Source: Caballeronia sp. GAFFF1
Lineage (GTDB): Bacteria; Pseudomonadota; Gammaproteobacteria; Burkholderiales; Burkholderiaceae
NCBI RefSeq assembly: GCF_023630705.1
Contig: NZ_JALQEM010000016.1
Span: forward strand, 46,940 to 110,939
Reading direction: 5' to 3'
DNA length: 64,000 nucleotides
Shown: piece after piece, positions 48,296 to 56,951 of the stretch
Position numbering within the stretch: position 1 is the first letter of the stretch
Layout of the letters: each line of letters begins with the position of its first letter
Translations under genes and position numbers: made by a program
The notes under the pieces: model-generated
Databases searched by the model: none
What the model was told of the DNA's origin: nothing
The model's input: only the letters and a program-made list of their open reading frames with translations

Positions 48296-48826
48296 TCAGG
48301 CGTTTTCCAGCCGCTCGATCTGCGTGCCGATCTCATGCGCGACGCGTTCGATGAACATCAGTTGACGCACCGCTTCGCTCGCCGCCTGATCCGCGTTGCT
48401 GTCGATCAGCGCTTCGAGTTTGGTGAAGCGCACGCGCTCTTCATCGCGCAATTCGGTGAGCAATGCCTCAAGCGCGCCGACGTTCTTCGCCGCGGCGGCA
48501 TCTTCGATATTCTCGCGCCATTCCATCTGCTGCATGAGGAAGGCGGGCTCCATCGCCGTGTTGTTCTCGGCGCCGACGTCGATGCCGCGCAGCGACAGCA
48601 TATAGCGCGCGCGCTTCAGCGGATCGCGCAGCGTCTGGTATGCCTCGTTGGCGCGCGTGGCCCACTGCATCGCGAGTCGGCGCTGCGCGTCGCCGGCGGC
48701 GGCGAAGCGGTCGGGATGCACTTGCGCCTGCACGGTGCGGTAGGCGTCGTCGAGCCGGCCGCGGTCAACGGCGAAAGTCGGCGGCAGGCCGAAGAGATCG
48801 AAGTGGCTGTCGGTGAGCGTTGCCAT
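48296..48826 (-). CDS. hscB: Fe-S assembly co-chaperone HscB
   Basis: HscB is the J-domain partner of HscA and binds IscU. The 176-residue protein has an N-terminal J domain with HPD at residues 37-39 ([10 protein letters not shown]) and a C-terminal three-helix domain ([16 protein letters not shown]). It lies after iscA, but an intrinsic terminator sits in the 61-84 base gap. Confidence 0.95.
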   Translation of the reverse strand: MATLTDSHFDLFGLPPTFAVDRGRLDDAYRTVQAQVHPDRFAAAGDAQRRLAMQWATRANEAYQTLRDPLKRARYMLSLRGIDVGAENNTAMEPAFLMQQMEWRENIEDAAAAKNVGALEALLTELRDEERVRFTKLEALIDSNADQAASEAVRQLMFIERVAHEIGTQIERLENA

Positions 48827-48858
48827 GGCTGTGTCAGTGAGTTCGGGATGCGCGAATG

Positions 48859-48880
48859 AAAAAGGCGGCCCGCGCCGCCT
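48859..48880 (-). terminator. Internal intrinsic terminator between iscA and hscB
   Basis: Stem AGGCGGC/GCCGCCT (48863-48869, 48874-48880) with loop CCGC. On the minus strand it runs straight into five T's, inside the isc operon. Confidence 0.75.
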
Positions 48881-48910
48881 CTTGTGCCGAAACCGCCGGC
48901 GTCACGCGCG

Positions 48911-49234
48911 TCACACGCGGAACGATTCGCCGCAGCCGCATTCGTCTTTCGCGTTCGGATTGTTGAAGCGGAAACCTTCGTTCAGCCCTTCGCGCGCGAA
49001 GTCGAGTTCGGTGCCGTCCAGATACGCAAGGCTCTTCGGATCGATGATGATCTTCACGCCCGCCGATTCGAACACCATGTCTTCGGGCGCCAGTTCGTCG
49101 ACATATTCGAGCTTGTAGGCCAGACCCGAGCAGCCGGTCGTGCGCACGCCCAGGCGCAGGCCCACGCCCTTGCCGCGCCGCGTCAAATACTTCTGCACGT
49201 GTTGTGCCGCCTTCTCCGTCAACGTGATTGCCAT
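48911..49234 (-). CDS. iscA: A-type iron-sulfur carrier IscA
   Basis: IscA (107 residues) carries iron or clusters from IscU to target proteins. The conserved cysteines are in TTGCSGLAY (C about 35) and ECGCGESF (two near the C-terminus). The start is the ATG at 49234, where the family begins ([13 protein letters not shown]). It follows iscU by 99 bases on the same strand. Confidence 0.94.
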   Translation of the reverse strand: MAITLTEKAAQHVQKYLTRRGKGVGLRLGVRTTGCSGLAYKLEYVDELAPEDMVFESAGVKIIIDPKSLAYLDGTELDFAREGLNEGFRFNNPNAKDECGCGESFRV

Positions 49235-49333
49235 AGTCGTCGCGTCTCTCGCGCTCAAATCCTGCTTCCCGCAGCGCCTCCGCGTTGATGCGGCGCCGCT
49301 GCGGCCTTTCCCTGCCAGTGCCTGATGCCGACC

Positions 49334-49762
49334 CTACGCCGCCTGCTGCTTCGACTGCGCGTCTTCCGCTTGGCGGTCCGCCGCGCCGTGACGCTGCTTG
49401 TAGTCGGCGACCGCTGCCTTGATCGCGTCTTCCGCGAGAATCGAGCAGTGGATCTTCACCGGCGGCAACGCCAGTTCTTCGGCGATCTGCGTGTTCTTGA
49501 TCGTCAGCGCCTCGTCGAGCGTGCGGCCCTTCACCCATTCGGTGACGAGCGAGCTCGACGCGATAGCCGAGCCGCAGCCGTACGTCTTGAACTTCGCATC
49601 CTCGATGACGCCGTCCGCGCCCACGCGGATTTGCAGCTTCATCACGTCGCCGCACGCGGGCGCGCCGACCATGCCGGTGCCGACAGCGTCGTCGTCCTTC
49701 GCGAACGAGCCGACGTTGCGCGGGTTTTCGTAGTGGTCCAGAACCTTGTCGCTATAAGCCAT
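49334..49762 (-). CDS. iscU: Iron-sulfur cluster scaffold IscU
   Basis: IscU (142 residues) is the scaffold on which new clusters are built from sulfur delivered by IscS. Ligands C37, C63 and C106 and the HscA-binding LPPVK (residues 99-103) are all present. The C-terminal 15-20 residues (AADRQAEDAQSKQQAA) are longer than in E. coli. It directly follows iscS. Confidence 0.96.
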   Translation of the reverse strand: MAYSDKVLDHYENPRNVGSFAKDDDAVGTGMVGAPACGDVMKLQIRVGADGVIEDAKFKTYGCGSAIASSSLVTEWVKGRTLDEALTIKNTQIAEELALPPVKIHCSILAEDAIKAAVADYKQRHGAADRQAEDAQSKQQAA

Positions 49763-49810
49763 GATTCAACTCTCCGTATGTTCGTTTCGCGTGGACGCGG
49801 TGCGCTACGT

Positions 49811-51034
49811 TCAGTGCGCCGCCCACTGGATGCTCGAAATGTCGATGCCGTCCTTGTGCATTTCCCAGAGCGGCGACAGATCGCGCAGTTTCGCAATCTT
49901 GCTCTTGAGCAGGTTGACGACATAATCGACGTCCTGCTCGGTCGTGAAGCGGCCAACCGTGAAGCGGATCGAGCTGTGCGCGAGTTCGTCGTTGCGGCCG
50001 AGGGCGCGCAGCACGTAGGACGGCTCCAGCGACGCCGACGTGCACGCCGAACCCGACGACACCGCCACATCCTTCACCGCCATGATCAGCGACTCGCCTT
50101 CGACGAAATTGAAGCTGATGTTCAGGTTGTGCGGCACGCGGCGTTCCATGTCGCCGTTGACGTACACCTCTTCGATTTCCTGCAGGCCATGCAGCAGGCG
50201 GTCGCGCAGCATGCGGATGCGCTCGTTTTCCGTCGCCATTTCTTCGCGCGCGATGCGGAACGCCTCGCCCATGCCGACGATCTGATGCGTCGCGAGCGTG
50301 CCAGAGCGCATGCCGCGCTCGTGGCCGCCGCCGTGCATCTGCGCTTCGATGCGCACGCGCGGCTTGCGACGCACATACAGCGCGCCGATGCCCTTCGGGC
50401 CATACGTCTTGTGCGCCGAGAACGACATGAGATCGACCTTCAGCTTTTGCAAGTCGATCGTGATCTTGCCGGTGGCCTGCGCCGCATCGACGTGGAAAAT
50501 GATGCCCTTTTCACGCGTGATCTCGCCGATCGCCTCGACGTCCTGAATCACGCCGATCTCGTTGTTCACGCTCATCACGGAAACGAGAATGGTGTCCGGG
50601 CGAATCGCCGCCTTGAACGTGTCGAGGTCGATCAGGCCGTCGTCCTTCACGTCCAGATACGTCACTTCGTAGCCTTCGCGCTCCAGCTCGCGGCAGGTGT
50701 CGAGCACGGCCTTGTGCTCGGTCTTCACCGTGATGATGTGCTTGCCTTTGCTCTTGTAGAAGTGCGCCGCGCCCTTGATGGCGAGATTGTCCGATTCGGT
50801 CGCGCCCGACGTCCAGATGATCTCGCGCGGATCGGCGTTCACCAGCGCCGCGACCTGCTCGCGCGCTTCCTCGACCGCGCGCTCCGCGTCCCAGCCGTAC
50901 TGGTGGCTGCGCGAGGCCGGATTGCCGAACTGCTCGCGAAGATACGGAATCATCTTGTCCACCACGCGCGGATCGATCGGCGTCGTCGCGCTGTAGTCCA
51001 TGTAAATGGGCAGGTGGGGGATATCGTTGTTCAT
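49811..51034 (-). CDS. iscS: Cysteine desulfurase IscS
   Basis: IscS (407 residues) removes sulfur from cysteine with PLP and passes it to IscU and to tRNA thiolation. PLP lysine K209 lies in [12 protein letters not shown] and the persulfide cysteine C331 in [13 protein letters not shown]. Length and motifs are normal. It follows iscR by 91 bases. Confidence 0.96.
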   Translation of the reverse strand: MNNDIPHLPIYMDYSATTPIDPRVVDKMIPYLREQFGNPASRSHQYGWDAERAVEEAREQVAALVNADPREIIWTSGATESDNLAIKGAAHFYKSKGKHIITVKTEHKAVLDTCRELEREGYEVTYLDVKDDGLIDLDTFKAAIRPDTILVSVMSVNNEIGVIQDVEAIGEITREKGIIFHVDAAQATGKITIDLQKLKVDLMSFSAHKTYGPKGIGALYVRRKPRVRIEAQMHGGGHERGMRSGTLATHQIVGMGEAFRIAREEMATENERIRMLRDRLLHGLQEIEEVYVNGDMERRVPHNLNISFNFVEGESLIMAVKDVAVSSGSACTSASLEPSYVLRALGRNDELAHSSIRFTVGRFTTEQDVDYVVNLLKSKIAKLRDLSPLWEMHKDGIDISSIQWAAH

Positions 51035-51125
51035 CAGTCGCTCCGGGAAAATCGGTCAAATCGCTTGGCTGGGTCGCTAGCGCCGCGTTGCAGTACGTTC
51101 TGCGGTTCGCGGCGACCGGGCGCAG

Positions 51126-51653
51126 TCAGCCAGCCAGATTGAAAATGGAATTCGGACCCTTGGGCACGACGCGCGCCGCCTCGACGCCTGCCGGTTCCGC
51201 GCGCCGGTCACGCAGCACCGCTGCCGAGCCTTCGCGGGCGCGCTGCTGGTCGACGAGATCCTTCAGCGAGACGGAATCGAGATACTCGACCATCTTCTGA
51301 TTAAGCGTCGCCCAGAGTTCGTGGGTCATGCAGTGGCCGTCGTGCTGCTTCGTGCCTTCGCACGTGCCTTTGCCGCCGCACTGCGTGGCGTCGATCGGCT
51401 CGTCCACCGCGATGATGATGTCCGCCACCGTGACGTTCTCCGCCCGGCGCGCGAGGTTGTACCCGCCGCCCGGACCGCGCACCGATTCGACGATCTCGTG
51501 CCGACGCAGTTTGCCGAACAGTTGTTCGAGATAGGAAAGCGAGATGCGCTGGCGCTGACTGATGCCTGCCAGCGTCACCGGGCCCTGCTCCTGGCGCAGC
51601 GCCAGGTCGATCATCGCCGTGACGGCGAAACGGCCTTTCGTGGTGAGTCTCAT
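51126..51653 (-). CDS. iscR: Iron-sulfur cluster regulator IscR
   Basis: IscR (175 residues) is an Rrf2 winged-helix repressor that senses cluster supply through a [2Fe-2S] cluster. The DNA-binding half is MRLTTKGRFAVTAMIDLAL through ESVRGPGGGYNLAR. Ligand cysteines are C92, C98 and C108 in CGGKGTCEGTKQHDGHC, a spacing four residues longer than E. coli (C92/C98/C104) but usual in this group. Two IscR-type boxes lie directly upstream, so it very likely represses its own operon. Confidence 0.95.
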   Translation of the reverse strand: MRLTTKGRFAVTAMIDLALRQEQGPVTLAGISQRQRISLSYLEQLFGKLRRHEIVESVRGPGGGYNLARRAENVTVADIIIAVDEPIDATQCGGKGTCEGTKQHDGHCMTHELWATLNQKMVEYLDSVSLKDLVDQQRAREGSAAVLRDRRAEPAGVEAARVVPKGPNSIFNLAG

Positions 51654-51671
51654 AATTGGGGGCTAACGCTA

Positions 51672-51696
51672 ATACTCGATGATTTTCGTCAAGTAT
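51672..51696 (-). promoter_or_regulatory. IscR type 1 binding site, proximal
   Basis: 25-base match to the type 1 box (about 22 of 25 positions by eye) beginning ATACTTGACG and ending CGAGTAT on the minus strand. Confidence 0.7.
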
Positions 51697-51719
51697 AAAT
51701 ATCCCACAGTTTTAGTCAA
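51692..51719 (-). promoter_or_regulatory. iscR promoter
   Basis: TTGACT (51719-51714), 16-base spacer, TATACT (51697-51692) on the minus strand. Both hexamers fall within the two IscR boxes. Confidence 0.68.
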
Positions 51720-51723
51720 GTAT
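51699..51723 (-). promoter_or_regulatory. IscR type 1 binding site, distal
   Basis: 25-base match (about 22 of 25 by eye) reading ATACTTGACTAAAA then CTGTGGGATAT on the minus strand. Its start overlaps the -35 of iscR. Confidence 0.72.
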
Positions 51724-51782
51724 CCGGGCGGAATAAGTAACGGTTGAATCCATCTTTTCGCCGCCCGCAGCGCCTGGGCGAG

Positions 51783-52265
51783 CTACGGCCGCAACTGTAC
51801 CCGCAGCGCATTCAACAAGCCTTCGCAGGCGTCTTCGCACTGGTCCAGCACGCGCTCGAAGCCTTCGTCGCCGCCGAAATACGGATCGACGACCACGCGG
51901 CTGTCGTCGCGCGTGGCGAATTCCATCAGAAGCCGGATCTTGTCCCGATATTCCGGCGGACAGACCGAGGCGAGCGCGGCAGCGTTGGCGTCGTCCATGA
52001 CGATGAACAGGTCGAAGCGCGCAAAGTCTGCTGCGGCCACCTGACGGCCGCGCAGCGTCGACAGGTCGTAGCCGCGCTTTTTCGCCGCGCGCTGGGCGCG
52101 CTCGTCGGGCGGCTGGCCGATGTGCCAGTCGCCCGTGCCCGCGGAATCGATGACGATCCGGTCAGCCAGTCTCGCCCGCTCGACCAGTTCGCGCATGACC
52201 GCTTCCGCGCTGGGCGACCGGCAGATGTTGCCGAGACAGACGAAGCAGATGGCGATCGAATTCAT
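51783..52265 (-). CDS. Low-molecular-weight protein tyrosine phosphatase
   Basis: A 160-residue phosphatase with the CX5R loop CLGNICR (C10, R16) and the C-terminal DPYFGGDEGF holding the general-acid Asp. Family members act on phosphotyrosine in kinases, on arginine phosphate, or in exopolysaccharide control. The start is set at 52265 where homology begins. It is placed after iscR but has a separate 130-base leader. Confidence 0.92.
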   Translation of the reverse strand: MNSIAICFVCLGNICRSPSAEAVMRELVERARLADRIVIDSAGTGDWHIGQPPDERAQRAAKKRGYDLSTLRGRQVAAADFARFDLFIVMDDANAAALASVCPPEYRDKIRLLMEFATRDDSRVVVDPYFGGDEGFERVLDQCEDACEGLLNALRVQLRP

Positions 52266-52394
52266 CGGGCCGAACGGGGAAATGGGTGTGGGACGCCGCG
52301 CAGACAACCGCGCGTTCGAATGCGCTCGGATTATACAAAGGCTCGCCTGAGTGCGCCCGGACGGGCGGCGACCGGCGCTGCCTCCCGCGCAGGA

Positions 52395-53612
52395 TCAGCC
52401 CCGCTCGCGATGGATGTCGTGCGTGACGAAGCCACTCTCGCCGTTCGGCATGTCGAGCCAGTCGCGGCGCGCGAGCGTGCGGCGGATATCCGCGAGCCCG
52501 GTCTCCCAGTGCTCGCGCATCGTCGAAAAACCGAACTGATAGTCCTTGTACTGGCCTTCGTACTCTTTCTGCCGATAAATCAGGTGAATGATGTTGTAGC
52601 GCTTCGAGCAGGCCAGTTCGGCGGCGCGTCGGCACCACTCGTCCGTGTCGCGAAGCGCCTCGGGCACGAGGTCGAGGACGTGCTTCAGGACGTTGCGGTA
52701 ACGCTGGGCGCGCTGCATCTCGTCCGTGACGAGCCGCGTGCGGCTCGAATACTGCACGTCCTTGATCCGGCCCGTGACATCGACGATATTGTCCGGCACC
52801 GGCCCGCGCGCGCTCCAGAGATCGACCTGGAACGCGAGCGTGTCGCGGCGCGGCGTAGCTTGCGCGACCTCGTAGAGCGGCGTGTTCGACATGAGGCCGC
52901 CGTCCCAGTAGAACTGTCCGTCGATCTCGACGGCGGCAAAGCCCGGCGGCAGCGCGCCCGACGCCAGAAAATGCTCGGCGCGCAACGTCGTTTGCGTGTT
53001 GTCGAAGTACGCGAAGTTGCCCGTTGCCACGTTCACCGCGCCGACCGACACGCGGGTCTCGCCCGAATTGATGCGGTCGAAGTCGCAAAGGCGTTCGAGC
53101 GTAGCCTTGAGCGGAGTCGTATCGTAATAGCTCGCGGTCTCGGGCGAACCCGATGCCACCGGCGACGGCGGCGGAAAGCGCGGCACGAAGAAACCCTTCT
53201 GCCCTTCCACGAGCGCATCGACCGCCTGCAACGCGGTAAAGGCCTTTCGAATCTGGTCGGTCGAATCGAAGAACGCGCGCTCGACAAACGCCGGCAACGG
53301 AAAGCCGAATGCCGGCTGACAGATGGTTTCCCAGAATTCCCGCAGCCGCTCGACGCGTTTCTCCGGCGCATTCCCCGCGATGATCGCGGTGTTGATCGCG
53401 CCGATGGAGATGCCGGCGATCCAGTTCGGGTGAATGTCCGCTTCGTGCAAGCCCTGGTAGACGCCGGCCTGATACGCGCCGAGCGCGCCGCCGCCCTGAA
53501 GCAGGAGCGCGATGGTCTCGTAGGGCGGCAAGCTGATGCGCTGTGGTGCCGCGGGCGCTTCTTCGTGACTGCGTTCGCTTCCGAGGGCTTGGTTGTCGTC
53601 GCTTTCTGACAT
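52395..53612 (-). CDS. DUF3734 patatin-like phospholipase
   Basis: A 405-residue patatin-family hydrolase with ALLLQGGGALGAYQAGVYQG (oxyanion loop), GISIGAINTA (nucleophile Ser) and FYWDGGLMSN (Asp), followed by the DUF3734 C-terminal extension. Proteins of this architecture are often encoded next to 3-hydroxybutyrate dehydrogenase and may act in lipid or polyhydroxybutyrate turnover. Here the gene sits 13 bases downstream of a deleted dehydrogenase remnant. Confidence 0.9.
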   Translation of the reverse strand: MSESDDNQALGSERSHEEAPAAPQRISLPPYETIALLLQGGGALGAYQAGVYQGLHEADIHPNWIAGISIGAINTAIIAGNAPEKRVERLREFWETICQPAFGFPLPAFVERAFFDSTDQIRKAFTALQAVDALVEGQKGFFVPRFPPPSPVASGSPETASYYDTTPLKATLERLCDFDRINSGETRVSVGAVNVATGNFAYFDNTQTTLRAEHFLASGALPPGFAAVEIDGQFYWDGGLMSNTPLYEVAQATPRRDTLAFQVDLWSARGPVPDNIVDVTGRIKDVQYSSRTRLVTDEMQRAQRYRNVLKHVLDLVPEALRDTDEWCRRAAELACSKRYNIIHLIYRQKEYEGQYKDYQFGFSTMREHWETGLADIRRTLARRDWLDMPNGESGFVTHDIHRERG

Positions 53613-53625
53613 GAGGCCTCGTTCC

Positions 53626-53832
53626 TTATTGCATGTGCAAGCCGTGGCTCACTACGAACGATTGCCCCGTGCGCGGCGCCCGTTCGAACGCGGTCTGCGC
53701 CACGTCTTCGACCGTTGTGGACACGCCGTCCACGGTGCCGTCGACGAGCGCGAGCGCCAACGCGCGGCCGATGCCGCTTGCCGCGTCTGTGACCACCGCT
53801 GTCTCGCCGCCTGACTTACCGTTCTGTGACAT
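53626..53832 (-). pseudogene. bdhA: In-frame remnant of 3-hydroxybutyrate dehydrogenase
   Basis: A 68-residue open frame joins two ends of the SDR enzyme that reduces acetoacetate or oxidises 3-hydroxybutyrate. The N-terminal ETAVVTDAASGIGRALALAL is the cofactor motif with a G-to-D change, and it runs straight into the C-terminal TTVEDVAQTAFERAP and TGQSFVVSHGLHMQ. The roughly 190 central residues, including the catalytic Ser-Tyr-Lys, are missing. The normal enzyme is about 260 residues. The position next to the DUF3734 patatin matches the usual gene pair. It is probably non-functional as a dehydrogenase, though the frame is intact. Confidence 0.8.
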
Positions 53833-54092
53833 GCCAACCTCGTGTCGGAAGACTGCATGACAACATGCGAACCATGCGGCCATCAAGCCGGCCATTCGGC
53901 ATAGGAGGATTCGCGTTCGCTTGCAAGCATCGCCTAGGCCGTTTGGCCAGCTATTGCGCGAAACCGGGAGCGGCTATTGTGCATGAACGTAGCGGCGCGT
54001 CGCAGCGGCTGGCCGAGCCGAACAGCCGCGCCTGTGTGCTCCGCTACAATTGATCGCTTTCGCTTTTTATCGCTTCTTGCGGGCCACTCGTC

Positions 54093-54938
54093 ATGCTCAG
54101 TTACCGTCACGCCTTTCACGCGGGCAACCACGCCGATGTGCTGAAGCACGCCATTGTCGTTCAGATGCTTCGATATCTCGGGCTGAAAGACAAATCGTAC
54201 TGGTACATCGACACGCATGCCGGTGCAGGCGTGTATTCGCTAGCGGAAGGTTTCGCGGCGAAAAACGCGGAGTACGAATCGGGCATTGCGCGATTGTGGG
54301 ATCGCACCGACTTGCCGCCGCTGCTGGCCGATTACGTCGACGAAGTGAAGGCGTTGAACCCGGACGGCGCATTGCGCTTCTATCCGGGCTCGCCGTATCT
54401 GGCTTGGCGCGCGATGCGCGAACAGGACCGCATGCGGCTTTTCGAGCTGCACAGCACGGAGATCGACGTGCTGCGTCATAACTTCCGCGACGCCGGCCGC
54501 CGCGCGATGATCTACGACGGCGACGGATTCGAAGGCATCAAGGCGATTCTTCCTCCGCCGCCGCGCCGCGCGCTGGTGCTGATCGACCCGTCTTACGAAG
54601 ACAAGCGCGACTATGCGCGCACGGTCGAATGCCTCGAAGAATCGCTCAGGCGCTTTGCCACCGGGACCTATGCGGTCTGGTATCCGCAAGTCTCGCGCAT
54701 GGAGTCGCAGCGTTTCGCCGATCAGTTGAAGGCCATCCAGCCGACTGGCTGGCTGCACGCGACGCTCACCGTCAAGGCCCCGCCGGCGGACGGCCTCGGC
54801 TTGTTCGGCAGTGGCATGTTCATCCTGAATCCGCCGTATAAGCTCGCGAGCGAGTTGAAGCAGGCGTTGCCGTATCTGGTCGATGCGGTCGGCCAGGATG
54901 CGGGCGCTGCATTCAAATTGGAGCAGCGCGCGGACTGA
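54093..54938 (+). CDS. rlmJ: 23S rRNA (adenine2030-N6)-methyltransferase
   Basis: RlmJ methylates A2030 of 23S rRNA using S-adenosylmethionine. The 281-residue protein has MLSYRHAFHAGNHADVLKH at the N-terminus and YIDTHAGAGVY for the cofactor. The catalytic-loop motif is DPSYE in LVLIDPSYEDK, where E. coli RlmJ has DPPY. NPPYKLASELKQALPYLV is near the end. The ribosome site is weak. It is convergent with a small exported gene. Confidence 0.92.
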   Translation: MLSYRHAFHAGNHADVLKHAIVVQMLRYLGLKDKSYWYIDTHAGAGVYSLAEGFAAKNAEYESGIARLWDRTDLPPLLADYVDEVKALNPDGALRFYPGSPYLAWRAMREQDRMRLFELHSTEIDVLRHNFRDAGRRAMIYDGDGFEGIKAILPPPPRRALVLIDPSYEDKRDYARTVECLEESLRRFATGTYAVWYPQVSRMESQRFADQLKAIQPTGWLHATLTVKAPPADGLGLFGSGMFILNPPYKLASELKQALPYLVDAVGQDAGAAFKLEQRAD

Positions 54939-54948
54939 TTGCGTCCGG

Positions 54949-55293
54949 TCAGGGGTACGCCTCCCGTCGCCTGCGCGGGTGGCTCGGGTTAGTCGTCGCG
55001 GGCGTTGCCGTCTGCCCGCCATATTCAACGTAGGGCGAAACCACGATCGGCTGCTGCTCCTGTGGCGGCAGTCCAGGTAACGTCGCCATAGGGACCATGC
55101 CCGGCGCACCGAGGGGCGCGCTTTGCAGAACCGTTCCGCTCGCGCCGCTATGTATGCCGGTTTGCGTATCGAGCACGAGCGGTTCGCCGCCGGGCTTCGC
55201 GAATACCAGGTTGCCGTGGCAAAGCGCCACGGCGAACACCGCGCAGGCTGCGAGGCGGCGCGTCTGCGTCGTCTTGGGGATGTGGCGTGTCAT
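54949..55293 (-). CDS. Small exported protein, unknown
   Basis: A 114-residue protein with a signal peptide (about residues 1-32, ending NLVFAK). The mature part is Pro/Thr/Gly-rich with no recognised domain and ends in a basic tail (PRRRREAYP). It is convergent with rlmJ and divergent from the DUF305 gene. Family not recognised. Confidence 0.5.
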   Translation of the reverse strand: MTRHIPKTTQTRRLAACAVFAVALCHGNLVFAKPGGEPLVLDTQTGIHSGASGTVLQSAPLGAPGMVPMATLPGLPPQEQQPIVVSPYVEYGGQTATPATTNPSHPRRRREAYP

Positions 55294-55391
55294 CGATCGC
55301 TCTATTCGGTAGACGAAACGGCTTTACCTTACCCCGGTGGCAAGCTTTAGGCTAGGCGCTCACATTCATTGACCGTTCTTTCGGGAGAATC

Positions 55392-55796
55392 ATGAAGTCG
55401 ACACGGAATCTGCTGCGCGCGGTGCTCGCCGTCATCACCGTTTCCTTCAGCGTAAGCGGCTTCACCCAGACCGCGGCGCCTTCGCACGGCAGCATGCCGG
55501 GCATGAAACATGGGATCACCGCCAACGCGGATGCGCCCTCGAACGCAGCTTTCGAGGCCGCCGATGAATCGATGATGTCGAGAATGTCAGACGTTCAGTA
55601 CACGGGAAACGCTGACCGCGATTTCGTCGCGCACATGATTCCGCACCACGAGGGCGCGGTCGAAATGGCGAAGGTGGAACTGAAGTACGGCAAGGACGCG
55701 AAACTGCGCGAGTTGGCGAAGGACATCGTCGCCGCGCAGGAGAAGGAAATTGCATTCATGAAGCAGTGGCTGGCTACCCATCCGGCGCAGAAGTGA
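55392..55796 (+). CDS. DUF305 exported protein (probable copper-related)
   Basis: A 134-residue protein with a signal peptide and the DUF305 signature DFVAHMIPHHEGAVEMAKVEL, AKDIVAAQEKEIAFMKQWL. An MPGM/MKHG stretch follows the signal peptide. DUF305 proteins are periplasmic four-helix bundles often found with copper or other metal resistance genes. The CueR/CopZ genes nearby agree with a copper role. RBS GGGAG is 7 bases upstream. Confidence 0.82.
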   Translation: MKSTRNLLRAVLAVITVSFSVSGFTQTAAPSHGSMPGMKHGITANADAPSNAAFEAADESMMSRMSDVQYTGNADRDFVAHMIPHHEGAVEMAKVELKYGKDAKLRELAKDIVAAQEKEIAFMKQWLATHPAQK

Positions 55797-55828
55797 GCTC
55801 GCTTCGAATAGAAGCCGAAGAAACGACA

Positions 55829-55849
55829 AAGCCCCGCATGACGGGGCTT
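55829..55849. terminator. Bidirectional terminator DUF305/DUF3563
   Basis: Stem AAGCCCCG/CGGGGCTT (55829-55836, 55842-55849) with a 5-base loop and A/T flanks, between convergent genes. Confidence 0.75.
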
Positions 55850-55893
55850 CTCGTTCAACACCTGGCGCGCTTTGCGACGCGCGGACTCGGGCT

Positions 55894-56040
55894 TCAGATG
55901 TTGTAGCCGTTGTTTTCAAGCGAACGGATACGCTTCTCGAGTTGGACGACGTCCGACGATTGAGCGAGATACTCTTCGCGGCGGCGCTGTTCGGCGGCTT
56001 CAAACCAGATGCTGAGTTTTTCGAGCAGGATTGCAAACAT
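55894..56040 (-). CDS. DUF3563 small protein
   Basis: A 48-residue protein (MFAILLEKLSIWFEAAEQRR and LEKRIRSLENNGYNI) with GGAG 7 bases before the ATG. It matches the short DUF3563 family common in Burkholderia: an amphipathic helix rich in Glu and Arg, probably coiled-coil. Function unknown. A normal gene despite its small size. Confidence 0.75.
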   Translation of the reverse strand: MFAILLEKLSIWFEAAEQRRREEYLAQSSDVVQLEKRIRSLENNGYNI

Positions 56041-56262
56041 GATGTTCTCCAAGGATTGATGCTGGTCCCTGGCGTTCCGGGTCAGGGATAACCCGCATTA
56101 GGGATAACCCGGATTATAGCTGACCCATCTGCATGGTGTGAGTGAAATGCCCGCATGGAGTGCATTCCGTTTCGGAATGGTGCTGCGTCTTCCGGTCCTT
56201 AAACTGCTGATTCCACAGAGAAATCGGGCAGAACGGCAGATTAATGCACAGTTAGCGTGCAT

Positions 56263-56649
56263 TCACTGCGCCAGTTTGTCCAAAATTGGGCAGTCGGGGC
56301 GCTCATCGCCGTGGCAGTGCCGTGCAAGGTGTGACAGCGTGTCGCGCATGTCCGTTAGCTCCGCAATCCGGCGATCCAGTTCCGCGACATGTTCGAGCGC
56401 GATGGCTTTCACCTCGGCGCTGGCTCGCGTCCGGTCATGCCACAGCGCCAGCAGCTTGCGGATATCCTCGACGAGAAAGCCCAGACGCCGCGCTTGTCGC
56501 ACGAACCGCAGCGCATGAACTTCCTGTTCGCCATATACGCGGTATCCCGATGACGTCCGCCCGACCGGCGTGAGCAAGCCGACGCTCTCGTAATACCGGA
56601 TCATCTTCGCGGTGACGCCCGACGCGCGGGCCGCTTCCCCAATGTTCAT
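56263..56649 (-). CDS. cueR: Copper-responsive MerR regulator CueR
   Basis: CueR activates copper-export genes by distorting 19-bp-spaced promoters when it binds Cu(I). The 128-residue protein has the MerR helix-turn-helix (MNIGEAARASGVTAKMIRYY, SSGYRVYGEQEVHALRFVRQ). The metal-binding loop CHGDERPDC has C112 and C120, exactly the E. coli pair. The start at 56649 has GGAGGAG upstream. It is divergent from copZ, with a MerR-type promoter between them. Confidence 0.94.
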   Translation of the reverse strand: MNIGEAARASGVTAKMIRYYESVGLLTPVGRTSSGYRVYGEQEVHALRFVRQARRLGFLVEDIRKLLALWHDRTRASAEVKAIALEHVAELDRRIAELTDMRDTLSHLARHCHGDERPDCPILDKLAQ

Positions 56650-56676
56650 CCTGTTCTCCTCCGACTTTCCGCCGAC

Positions 56677-56707
56677 TCTACACCTTCCCATCATGGCAAG
56701 GTATACG
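56677..56707 (+). promoter_or_regulatory. CueR-type promoter of copZ
   Basis: TCTACA (56677-56682), a 19-base spacer and TATACG (56702-56707). The spacer is almost filled by the near-palindrome ACCTTCCCATCATGGCAAGGT (56682-56702, 21 bases in two halves ACCTTCC/GGCAAGGT), the classic MerR-family layout. Confidence 0.82.
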
Positions 56708-56744
56708 ATGTCGATGTTCTCACTCATTTGAAGAGGAAAGCGAT

Positions 56745-56951
56745 ATGACCGAATTCGAAGTTCAAGGCATGAGTTGCCAGCATTGCGTCGCTGCCGTCAC
56801 GCGTTCGATTCAGGAGATCGACCCGCAGGCGCAGGTTCGCGTGGATCTGGAACGCGGTACGGTAGCGGTCGAATCGACGCAGACTGAGCAGGCGCTCAAG
56901 GACGCCATCGACGATGCCGGCTATACCGTCGTAGGCGCAGCTTCCGCATGA
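56745..56951 (+). CDS. copZ: Copper chaperone CopZ-like heavy-metal-associated protein
   Basis: A 68-residue HMA-domain protein with the metal site GMSCQHC (C11, C14) in a ferredoxin-like fold. CopZ carries Cu(I) to export ATPases or regulators. It lies 37 bases after a CueR-type promoter and is therefore probably copper-induced. No copper ATPase is next to it. Its stop overlaps the start of a sugar-nucleotide reductase (ATGA). Confidence 0.92.
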   Translation: MTEFEVQGMSCQHCVAAVTRSIQEIDPQAQVRVDLERGTVAVESTQTEQALKDAIDDAGYTVVGAASA

